A program made the position numbers and the translations under genes. Positions 15,398-22,571 of a stretch of DNA of 32,515 nucleotides are shown in pieces. Below the pieces are notes generated by a model. The model made no database searches. It was not told the DNA's origin and saw only the letters and a list, made by a program, of their open reading frames with translations. Location: assembly GCA_016188575.1 (NCBI GenBank), contig JACPHN010000224.1, forward strand, positions 1 to 32,515, read 5' to 3'. Source of the stretch: Candidatus Schekmanbacteria bacterium (lineage in GTDB: Bacteria; CSSED10-310; JACPHN01). Position 1 is the first letter of the stretch. The number at the start of each line of letters is the position of its first letter.

Positions 15398-16830
15398 TCG
15401 CATCCGAGGAGGCGGCCCCTTCCGTAGCTACCGCACCGCCTCTGCCGCTGGCGACGTCCTACGGCGGCCTGCTGTTCATGAACGGAAACATGGCCCGTGA
15501 GGAGGAGCTCGTCGAGCGCTTCGCGCCCTTCATCGCAGAGCCTCGCCACGAGGATCCTGCGGTCCGCACGTCGCGCAAGGTGCTGCTGGTAACTGCGGCA
15601 TTCATGAAGGGGCACGAGCACCGTGATCGGCACCTGATCGCGATGTTCGAGCGGTTGCGAATCGACGCGGGCTGGAAAGGCCGTTACCCGACGAACATTC
15701 AGAATCTGTCGATCTACAGCATGTTTGAGGAGTTTAAGGAGCGAGAGCCGTGGATCTACCGGCGCTATACCGAAAAGCAAGACATGCTGAAGGCGCTGAA
15801 GGACGAATACCACGACAAGACGATTGCGAGCGTGCAACGACTGTGGGCGTTGAAGGGGGAGCTCGAGCAGGACTTCCCTGCGCTGGGCCTCTTCGAGCTT
15901 GTGCGCGCGGCGGACTGGCTCTCCGGGAGCGGGGAGCTTGGCGATCGGGGGACCGACACCGTCTGCGTTGACCTGGAACGGCTGTCGCGCAGCCCGGCGG
16001 CGCTGCACCGGACCGGCGAGATCGGCCGCCTGCTCGATCATTTGGTATATACCGACCGCTCTGTATTCTATGCGATCGAACAGCTCGAAAGCTATTTCCT
16101 GAGTGAGAGCGGCGTGCGCATGAGCGGGGTGTGGCAGGCGCAGCGGGCGAATCTCGTCGACCGCCTGAGGACGTGCGCCACGGTTTTCATTTTCGGCGGA
16201 CGGGTGTATGTGCTGGCGAATCGACTGCGATTCTACGACCTGGCGCCGGCATTCGCGGAGGCGGTGCGGCGTGGGACCAATATCTTCGGTATCAGCGCGG
16301 GGACTCTCGTGCAGACTGATCGCTTTTCTCTGGCCTTTGCGGGGTTGAGCGCCGACGCTGACCTGGTCGCGGCGGATTTTGGCATGGGACTCGTCTCGGG
16401 GCTGCGCGTCCTCCCACATGCCGAAGACTTCCGCTTCGTGCGCGAAGCGGAGCGCGACGTGCTCAGCTTTTTCGCGTTACGCCAACCCGACGCGGCAGCC
16501 ATCGGTCTGAGCCAGCGGAGCGTGCTGATGTGCGAGCGGTACTACACGCAGGGAGCGGGGCAACCGGCGACCCGTTACGTGTCCGCAGGGGAAGAGCCGG
16601 TGCTCGTCTTTGGGCCGCGCGGTCGCTGCTTCAAGTTGCGATGTGGCGACGAGCTGGCGCTGCCCGGTGCGGAGTTCTACAAGGGCGCTCCGGCGACGCT
16701 GACGGCGGAGGAGGCGGCCGAGGCGCGCCAGCGCCCGACTTGCGAGACGGCCGTAGGATCGTTGTGGCGCGCGGAGAACGATGCTACGCTACGTGTCGAT
16801 TCGGAGAACAGCGATTCCCGCAATCCGTGA
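15394..16830 (+). CDS. S51-like peptidase (peptidase E/cyanophycinase-type fold), enlarged
   Basis: 478 aa, about twice the size of dipeptidase E. VFIFGGRVYVLANRL is the Gly-rich turn of the S51/glutamine-amidotransferase-like fold. NIFGISAGTLVQTD carries the nucleophile Ser301 in the nucleophile elbow. GLRVLPHAEDF supplies His342. The third member is unclear because the usual G(I/L)D/E region reads AIGLSQRSVLMCE. Residues about 90-240 are a long helical charged insert not found in small S51 enzymes. The ATG overlaps the stop of the metallopeptidase/barrel gene as ATGA with AGGTGG upstream, so the two are translationally coupled. Possible roles are cytosolic peptide or polymer breakdown; substrate is not predictable. 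Confidence 0.78.
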   Translation: MIASEEAAPSVATAPPLPLATSYGGLLFMNGNMAREEELVERFAPFIAEPRHEDPAVRTSRKVLLVTAAFMKGHEHRDRHLIAMFERLRIDAGWKGRYPTNIQNLSIYSMFEEFKEREPWIYRRYTEKQDMLKALKDEYHDKTIASVQRLWALKGELEQDFPALGLFELVRAADWLSGSGELGDRGTDTVCVDLERLSRSPAALHRTGEIGRLLDHLVYTDRSVFYAIEQLESYFLSESGVRMSGVWQAQRANLVDRLRTCATVFIFGGRVYVLANRLRFYDLAPAFAEAVRRGTNIFGISAGTLVQTDRFSLAFAGLSADADLVAADFGMGLVSGLRVLPHAEDFRFVREAERDVLSFFALRQPDAAAIGLSQRSVLMCERYYTQGAGQPATRYVSAGEEPVLVFGPRGRCFKLRCGDELALPGAEFYKGAPATLTAEEAAEARQRPTCETAVGSLWRAENDATLRVDSENSDSRNP

Positions 16831-16837
16831 TAGGGAT

Positions 16838-18274
16838 ATGGACCGCGGCGGCATTCTTGTAATCGACGACTCAAACTTCCTGCGAAAGAAGCTCCGCTTC
16901 GCACTCGAGCAGGCTGGTTTCGCGGTCAGTGCGGAGGCGACATCGGGCAGCGAAGGCATCGGTCTTTTCCGCTCACTTTCCCCCGATCTCGTAATGGTCG
17001 ACATCTTGCTGCCGGATCGCAGCGGTGCCGCGATCGTGTCGGACCTCGTGCGCGAGAACCCCGGAGCCAAGGTGCTGATCATGAGCAGCCAGGGCCGGCG
17101 CGACGAAGTAGAAACGGCGCTGGCGAATGGCGCCATCGGCTGTATCTACAAGCCGTGGAAGCCGGAGGAGCTCCTGGAAACGGTGCGGAAGATCCTCGCC
17201 GCGGCCTCCCGCCCCGCGGCCGCCGCGGCCATGCGGGCGGCGCTCGGCGGCGAGACGCCGAGACCCATCGCGGGCCCGCGACCGACCGAGCCTCCCACCG
17301 CCATCAGTCAACAACCGCCGGCTGCCGCCGTTTCTCCCCTCCGCCAGGAGCCACCAGCCGCCCCCCCCCCGCCGCGGCCCGCGCCGCCCTCGGCCGATCG
17401 CGCGCCGGCCCGCCCGCGCCTCCGCCAGACCGCCGAAAATCTCGCTCTGACGTTTCAGGAGCTCCCCTCGCTGCCGAGCACGGCCGCTCGGCTCGTGTCG
17501 TTGATGAATGAACCGGAAGTCTCGATGTCGGAGGTCCTGGACGTCGTCCGGCGCGATCAGGCGATTACCAGCAAGGTTCTCCGCCTCGCGAACTCGGCTT
17601 CGTTCGGCGTGCCGCGGAGCGTCGCGACCATCGACCGGGCCGTCATTCTCGTCGGCCTCAACCGCCTGCGCAGCATCGCCCTGGCGGCCAGCATTTCCGG
17701 AGTGCTGGCGCCCCAAGGAAAGAATTTTGTCCTGGCGCGCAAGCTCTGGGAGCACGCACTCGTCAGCTCGCTTACGGCGCGAGGGGTTTCCGAGCGCCTC
17801 AAGTGCCGCGACCTGGAAGAAGCTTTTACCGCCGGATTGCTTCACGACATTGGTCGCTCAGTAATGATGGAGCGCGTCGGGGACGAGTATGCGCGGTTCC
17901 TGAAGGCCGCCGTCGACGAAGGCAGCGACGCTTCAGTCGCCGCCGAGCAGGACCGGTTCGGTTTCGATCATAGTGAGGTTGGCGGCCTGGTGTTGGACCG
18001 CTGGCAGCTTCCAGCGATTATTGTCAGCGCCGTCCAGCATCACCACGAACCGACGGACGCTCCGACCGACGAGTGGGCGCAACTTTCCGACATCTTGCGC
18101 CTCGTCGACGAGATCACCCATGTCGCGGGTATGGGATTCGGCGAAGTCGTGCAAGGCGACGGCCATGGACGCAAGGCCGGGCTGCGCCTGGGTATTGGCC
18201 CCAATGGCATTGAAGAGCTCGCGCGGTGGGCCGCAGAGTTGCCCAAGTCCGATCCGGCGCTCTTCGAAATTTGA
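16838..18274 (+). CDS. Response regulator with HDOD output domain
   Basis: 478 aa. The REC domain (1-122) has phosphoacceptor Asp55 in LVMVDILLPD, switch Ser in LIMSSQG and Lys in CIYKPWKPEE. A Pro/Ala linker follows (about 128-195) containing a C10 tract. The HDOD domain spans about 200-400: LPSLPSTAARLVSLMNEP, SKVLRLANSASFG, GLLHDIGRSVMMERV, VQHHHEP. HDOD is a non-catalytic relative of HD-GYP, used in motility, biofilm and stress signalling; the HD pair in LLHDIG is kept. ATG 16838 (MDRGG) is chosen because REC starts at once and the previous stop is 7 bases away. The next gene begins 3 bases after its stop. Confidence 0.92.
   Translation: MDRGGILVIDDSNFLRKKLRFALEQAGFAVSAEATSGSEGIGLFRSLSPDLVMVDILLPDRSGAAIVSDLVRENPGAKVLIMSSQGRRDEVETALANGAIGCIYKPWKPEELLETVRKILAAASRPAAAAAMRAALGGETPRPIAGPRPTEPPTAISQQPPAAAVSPLRQEPPAAPPPPRPAPPSADRAPARPRLRQTAENLALTFQELPSLPSTAARLVSLMNEPEVSMSEVLDVVRRDQAITSKVLRLANSASFGVPRSVATIDRAVILVGLNRLRSIALAASISGVLAPQGKNFVLARKLWEHALVSSLTARGVSERLKCRDLEEAFTAGLLHDIGRSVMMERVGDEYARFLKAAVDEGSDASVAAEQDRFGFDHSEVGGLVLDRWQLPAIIVSAVQHHHEPTDAPTDEWAQLSDILRLVDEITHVAGMGFGEVVQGDGHGRKAGLRLGIGPNGIEELARWAAELPKSDPALFEI
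17361..17370. repeat. C10 homopolymer in the HDOD regulator linker
   Basis: Ten C in a row coding for part of a poly-proline linker. The frame is intact on both sides as given. Tracts like this can slip, which would cut the protein after its receiver domain. Confidence 0.6.
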
Positions 18275-18277
18275 CGG

Positions 18278-20401
18278 ATGGAACGAGGGGGCCGCGCACT
18301 GCTGCGAACGCTGAGCGGTTCGGTGCGCGCCGCAGTCGGTGACGAGCACGGCGTCTTCCTGGGTCTGGTGATCGTGGTCGGCTGCCTTGCGGCGCTCGTC
18401 TCGACGCTCCTGCGCACCACCACTTCCGGCATCACCGGGTTGGTCACAGGGCGCTGGGCCGGCATGCTCGAAGTGACCTCGGCCTTGCCCCTGTGGGCAC
18501 GTGTCGCGCTACCTGCCGGCGCCGCTTTGGTCGCGGGGCTCATCCTTGCCCGGCTGCGGCCCGACGCCGGAGGAGAAACCATCGCCGGAGTCATGGAAGT
18601 CGTGGCGCTGGGCAAACGGCGGGACCAGATCCAGCCGGTGCTCGGCCGAGCGGCGTCCACCGTCGTCGCCCTCGCGGGAGGCAGCTCTCTGGGTCAGGAG
18701 GGTCCGATCGCGGCGCTGAGCACCCGCCTGTCGGCGTGGGTGGGTGCCCGCGCCCGCCTGTCCGACGAGCCGTTCAAGATCCTGAGCGCGTGCGGGCTCG
18801 CCGCGTCGCTGTCGGTCGCCTATAACACCCCGATCGCAGCCACGCTCTTCGTGCTCGAAATCATCATCGGCAGTCTGAACCCGCGATTTCTCGGTCCGGT
18901 CATCATGGCGTCGGCGGTCGCAGCAATCGCCCAGCATTCCGTCACCGCATCGAGCCCGCTGTACGCCGGCACCTTTGCCGTTTATTCGCCGGTCACCGAG
19001 CTGCTCGGATATGCGCTGGTCGGCCTGGCCACTGGGGTCGCGGCGGCGCTGTTCCGCGCGTGCATGAAGCTCGCCAGGGTGGCCTTCGACTACTTGCCCG
19101 CCTCAGTTCCTACTCGCATGTTCGTGGGCGGCGCCCTCGTAGGCCTTATCGGCATACCGCTGCCCTACGTCTATGGCAACGGCTATGACACGATCAACCT
19201 TCTGATTCACGAAGATGGTCTGGGCAAGAACGCGTTACCCGCCATTCTCCTTGCCGCCGTGCTCGTCGTCGGCAAAATCCTGGCAACCTCGCTATCTGCC
19301 GGCAGCGGCGTGAGTGGCGGCGTGTTCACGCCGACTCTCTTTGTCGGCGCGGCGGCCGGCGCCGCGGTCGGCGGCATCCTCCACCTGCTCTGGCCCACCG
19401 TGTTCGCTGGTGGCGCGTCTTACGCGCTGCTCGGCATGGGCGGCGCCATCGCCGGCGCCACGCGCGCTCCGTTTCTGGCGATCATCATGCCCTTCGAGCT
19501 CACCGGAGACGTCGGCATCTTCGTGCCGCAAATGGTCGTCGTGATTCTCGCACTCGCCAGCTCGCGGGCTCTGCAACGCGAGTCGATCTACACCGCCGAG
19601 CTGAAGCGCAAGGGAATCATCTGGGAAGGCAGCCCCGAGGAGCGCGTGCTGCGCTCGCTCAAGGTCCGCGACATCGTGCGGCGGGACGTTACTCTGGTGC
19701 CCGATACGCTGCCCTTCGGTCAGGTCCTGCAGTTTTTCCTGTCGGGGCGCAACGTTTACGCCTACGTGGGTACCAAGGACGGCAAGTTCCTCGGCGTGGT
19801 GGACATCCACGATCTCAAGGAAGTGCTCAGCGAAGATCTTGGGCACCTGGTGCTCGCGCGCGATCTGGTGCGGTCGGTGCCGACGCTGACCCTGGATGAG
19901 CCGCTGACGCGCGCCAATCAGGCGCTCTGGTATCGCGATGTCGGGCAACTTCCGGTAGTCACGAGCGCCCAGGACCAGCACTTCGAAGGGCTCGTCACCC
20001 GTCGCGATCTGCTGGCCACTTTCGATCGCGAGGTGCTGAAGCGCAACGTCATGTTGAGTCGCTTCGTGCACACGGACGAAGGTGGCGAAGTAGCGGAGGC
20101 ATTCGAGATTCCCGAGGAGCGGAGCTTGCAGCAAATCAAGGTGCCGCCCTCCCTGGTCGGGGCGACAATCGGGGAGGCGGACATCCGCCGGCGCTTTGAG
20201 ATCAATGTCCTGACGATCACCCGATACGCCGCCGATGGCCGGCGCACGTGCATTGAGCCGACGCCGCAGACGCGGCTCGAGTATGGTGACACGCTAACCG
20301 TGCTGGGTAAGGCAGAGCTCGTGCGGCGCTTCCAAGAGATTCAGGGGCGAGGCGACGGCACTCCGGTGGGGGGCGATGGTCGAAAGGTCCCCGGGCCGTA
20401 A
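18278..20401 (+). CDS. CLC-type chloride channel/transporter with CBS pair and TrkA_C domain
   Basis: 707 aa. The CLC membrane core spans about 20-440 with gating glutamate E141 in SSLGQEGPIAAL, YNTPIAATLFVLE (about 182-194), the pore motif GGVFTPTLFVG (about 347-357) and pore tyrosine in ESIYTAE (Y438). Two CBS domains (about 465-590) and a TrkA_C/RCK_C domain (about 612-692, PPSLVGATIGEADIRRRF) are regulatory modules that usually bind nucleotides. The position matching the internal proton glutamate of E. coli CLC (E203) is Ile195, so this may be a channel or a weakly proton-coupled carrier. The first motif (GSGIP in the family) reads GGETIAG, so anion selectivity is uncertain. Tight spacing to the HDOD gene suggests one transcript. 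Confidence 0.94.
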   Translation: MERGGRALLRTLSGSVRAAVGDEHGVFLGLVIVVGCLAALVSTLLRTTTSGITGLVTGRWAGMLEVTSALPLWARVALPAGAALVAGLILARLRPDAGGETIAGVMEVVALGKRRDQIQPVLGRAASTVVALAGGSSLGQEGPIAALSTRLSAWVGARARLSDEPFKILSACGLAASLSVAYNTPIAATLFVLEIIIGSLNPRFLGPVIMASAVAAIAQHSVTASSPLYAGTFAVYSPVTELLGYALVGLATGVAAALFRACMKLARVAFDYLPASVPTRMFVGGALVGLIGIPLPYVYGNGYDTINLLIHEDGLGKNALPAILLAAVLVVGKILATSLSAGSGVSGGVFTPTLFVGAAAGAAVGGILHLLWPTVFAGGASYALLGMGGAIAGATRAPFLAIIMPFELTGDVGIFVPQMVVVILALASSRALQRESIYTAELKRKGIIWEGSPEERVLRSLKVRDIVRRDVTLVPDTLPFGQVLQFFLSGRNVYAYVGTKDGKFLGVVDIHDLKEVLSEDLGHLVLARDLVRSVPTLTLDEPLTRANQALWYRDVGQLPVVTSAQDQHFEGLVTRRDLLATFDREVLKRNVMLSRFVHTDEGGEVAEAFEIPEERSLQQIKVPPSLVGATIGEADIRRRFEINVLTITRYAADGRRTCIEPTPQTRLEYGDTLTVLGKAELVRRFQEIQGRGDGTPVGGDGRKVPGP

Positions 20402-20447
20402 TCGTGGGCGCGCGGGTTCCGCCTTGCAACGCTACAAAGATGCGCAC

Positions 20448-21080
20448 TTGAACATACTACTTACGGGATTCGAGCCCTTCGGCGGGCATCGCCAGAACGC
20501 CAGTTGGGAGCTCGTGCGGCGATGGGCGGACCGGGGCTGCCACGTGCTGCAAGTGCCGGTCGCCTACGCGCTCGCTCGTGACACCGTCCTGGAGGCGATC
20601 ACGCGCGTGCGGCCGGAGGTCGTAATCATGTTTGGCCAAGCGCAGGGAGCGCATGCGGTGCGCATCGAACGGCTGGCGCACAACCTGCAGAATACGACGC
20701 GACCGGACAATTTGGGCTGCGTGCGGCAGGATGTGCCGATTGCGCCCGAAGGACCCGCGACGTATCGGTCGACGCTGCCCGTCTCCGCACTGCTACAAGC
20801 GATCACCGCGGCGGGGATCACGGTCGAGGCGTCGACCGACCCCGGCCGTTATGTGTGCAACTGCCTCTTTTACGGCGTGATGCACGCCTTGGCAGGGCAC
20901 CGCCGCCCACCGCTGGCCGGATTTGTGCACGTCCCGCTGTTGCCGGAGCAAGCGCTCGATTGCCCTGGAGCGCCGGCAATGCCGCTTCCCGAGCTCGACG
21001 CGGCGGTCGCGGCAATGCTGGCGGCGCTGGTGGCGTTGCCGTCTGTACACCCCCGTCTTCCCCCCGCCAACGAGGCGTGA
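20448..21080 (+). CDS. pcp: Pyroglutamyl peptidase I (pyrrolidone carboxyl peptidase)
   Basis: Removes N-terminal pyroglutamate from peptides; peptidase family C15, cytosolic. All three catalytic residues are present with canonical spacing: Glu74 (VRIERLAHN), Cys137 (DPGRYVCNCLFY) and His161 (GFVHVPLLPEQ). The spacings of 63 and 24 equal those of known family members. I start at TTG 20448 because the family begins MxILLTGFEPFGG at residue 1. An in-frame ATG at 20376 would overlap the CLC gene by 26 bases and add a 24-residue Arg-rich leader. The C-terminal 15 residues are low complexity. It closes the long plus-strand group; the convergent ABC-exporter adaptor ends 291 bases on. Confidence 0.9.
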   Translation: MNILLTGFEPFGGHRQNASWELVRRWADRGCHVLQVPVAYALARDTVLEAITRVRPEVVIMFGQAQGAHAVRIERLAHNLQNTTRPDNLGCVRQDVPIAPEGPATYRSTLPVSALLQAITAAGITVEASTDPGRYVCNCLFYGVMHALAGHRRPPLAGFVHVPLLPEQALDCPGAPAMPLPELDAAVAAMLAALVALPSVHPRLPPANEA

Positions 21081-21106
21081 TGGCCGCTATCCTACACGCG
21101 CCGTTT

Positions 21107-21142
21107 GCGGGGGGAGACAGGGGGCGCGGGCGCGGATGTGGG
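21107..21142 (+). repeat. G-rich stretch between convergent genes
   Basis: Between pcp and the adaptor gene. Runs of six, five, three and three G separated by short spacers, with more G triplets to about 21195. This could fold as a G-quadruplex. No coding frame with any recognisable signature is seen here. Confidence 0.35.
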
Positions 21143-21371
21143 CGCGGCGGGCGCGGTATGGAGGTCGAGTGCAGCGGGGCGGGGCGCGGCGGGGTCAAGC
21201 TTGGTGCTCATTGGGGACTCCAGTTGCGTGTGGTTTTCCCACCGTCTCGCAACAACTGCGCCAGCGCAGCGCAGTCCGCTGCGAACGCACGCCGAGCGCC
21301 TTCTGGACGATGGATGTGGCCGGCAGCGCAGGAAGAAACCGGTGTTTGCGCACAGCCGTGCGTCTGCCCAG

Positions 21372-22565
21372 CTATGGCGCCCAGGTCACCCGCGCACCCT
21401 CCGCGATCCTGTCGTCGGGATGCACAATCACCAGCTCCCCCTCGCGCAGGCCGTCCAGAATTTCCACGAATCGCTCACCGCGGTGCCCGACGCCCACGGC
21501 GCGCGCGCGCGCGCGTCCCTCCTCGACGACGAACGCTGCCCAGCCGTCGCCGCGGCGAAACAACGCCGAATCCGTGACCCGCAATACGTCGGGCCCTTCC
21601 CACAAGGTGAAATTCGCCTCGACCCGGAAGGAGTCGCCGAGCCGCTCGTACTGCGACAGTGGCGAGGTGAAGTCGAGAACAACCGGGACGCGCTGCTCCT
21701 CGACGCCCAGAGCCGAAAGGCGCGTATGCCCCGCGGGCTCGATCAGGCGAACACGCGCGTCCAGCACCTCGCCGCCTCCCCAGCGCAACAAGCGCACGGG
21801 CATTCCTGGAAACACCACCACGGCGTCCGCGGACAGCAGATCCACGACGACCTCGAGATCCGCAGTGTCGCCGATCTCCACCAGCGGTTCGCCTGCTTGA
21901 ATGGGGGCGGCGCTCTGCCGGAACCGCGCCAGCACGCGCCCCGCGACTGGCGATCGCACCTCGAGAACGGTGGTGTTGCGCCGCACGCGTTCACTGCTCC
22001 AACGCGCCGCCGCCTCTGCTGCCGCCACCTCCTGGCGCGCCACTTCGACGGCAAATGCGGCTGCCCGCTGGCGCGCCGCGCCCTGTAGCGCCGCACCAAC
22101 CGCGGTCTGCACTGCCTCCGCGGCCACCTGTTCGTGGGCAGCGAGCGCTTCGAGGCGCGCGCGCTGCGCCGCGGCCAGCTCCGCCGCCACCACCGACGCC
22201 GCAAGCTCCTCGCCAGCCACCGCCAGCGCCGCGCGCGCCGCCGCCACCCGCGCCCCTGCCTCCTCCGTCTGCCGTGCATCGAGCGGCAGCGCCATCGGCG
22301 GCGTCAGGGTCACAATCGTCTGCCCCGCCACCACGGTGTCACCGACCTCCAGCGCAATGCGCCCGGCAGTTCCGGCCACGGGCGCCGTGACGACGTGGCG
22401 GTTGCGCACCCTGGTCCGCCCTGCCTCCTCCAAGGCGGAGCGCACGGCTCCCCTGTCCACCCGCACCACCTCAATCGTCACCGCCTGCGGATAAAAGGAG
22501 TATCCGACCCCGGCAGCCAACACGGCGAGCGCAATCCACCTGGCGATCCGTCTCTTTTTCTTCAC
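21372..22565 (-). CDS. Periplasmic adaptor (HlyD/MacA-like) of an ABC exporter
   Basis: 397 aa. One N-terminal TM (WIALAVLAAGVGYSFYP, about 10-26), then a lipoyl/biotinyl-like half (HVVTAPVAGTAGRIALEVGDTVVAGQ), a long Ala-rich coiled-coil hairpin (about 95-200), the second lipoyl half (EVRSPVAGRVLARF), and beta-barrel/membrane-proximal domains. This is the membrane-fusion protein layout that links an inner-membrane pump to an outer-membrane channel. It starts 6 bases after the permease stop. Substrate unknown. An alternating (GC)8G tract (21499-21515) codes RARA near the C-terminus. Confidence 0.92.
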   Translation of the reverse strand: MKKKRRIARWIALAVLAAGVGYSFYPQAVTIEVVRVDRGAVRSALEEAGRTRVRNRHVVTAPVAGTAGRIALEVGDTVVAGQTIVTLTPPMALPLDARQTEEAGARVAAARAALAVAGEELAASVVAAELAAAQRARLEALAAHEQVAAEAVQTAVGAALQGAARQRAAAFAVEVARQEVAAAEAAARWSSERVRRNTTVLEVRSPVAGRVLARFRQSAAPIQAGEPLVEIGDTADLEVVVDLLSADAVVVFPGMPVRLLRWGGGEVLDARVRLIEPAGHTRLSALGVEEQRVPVVLDFTSPLSQYERLGDSFRVEANFTLWEGPDVLRVTDSALFRRGDGWAAFVVEEGRARARAVGVGHRGERFVEILDGLREGELVIVHPDDRIAEGARVTWAP

Positions 22566-22571
22566 GCAGCC

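Noticed and set aside
21499-21515. Alternating (GC)8G tract as Z-DNA or regulatory element
   Set aside because: Lies within the adaptor coding frame (RARA codons) and is expected in such GC-rich DNA.
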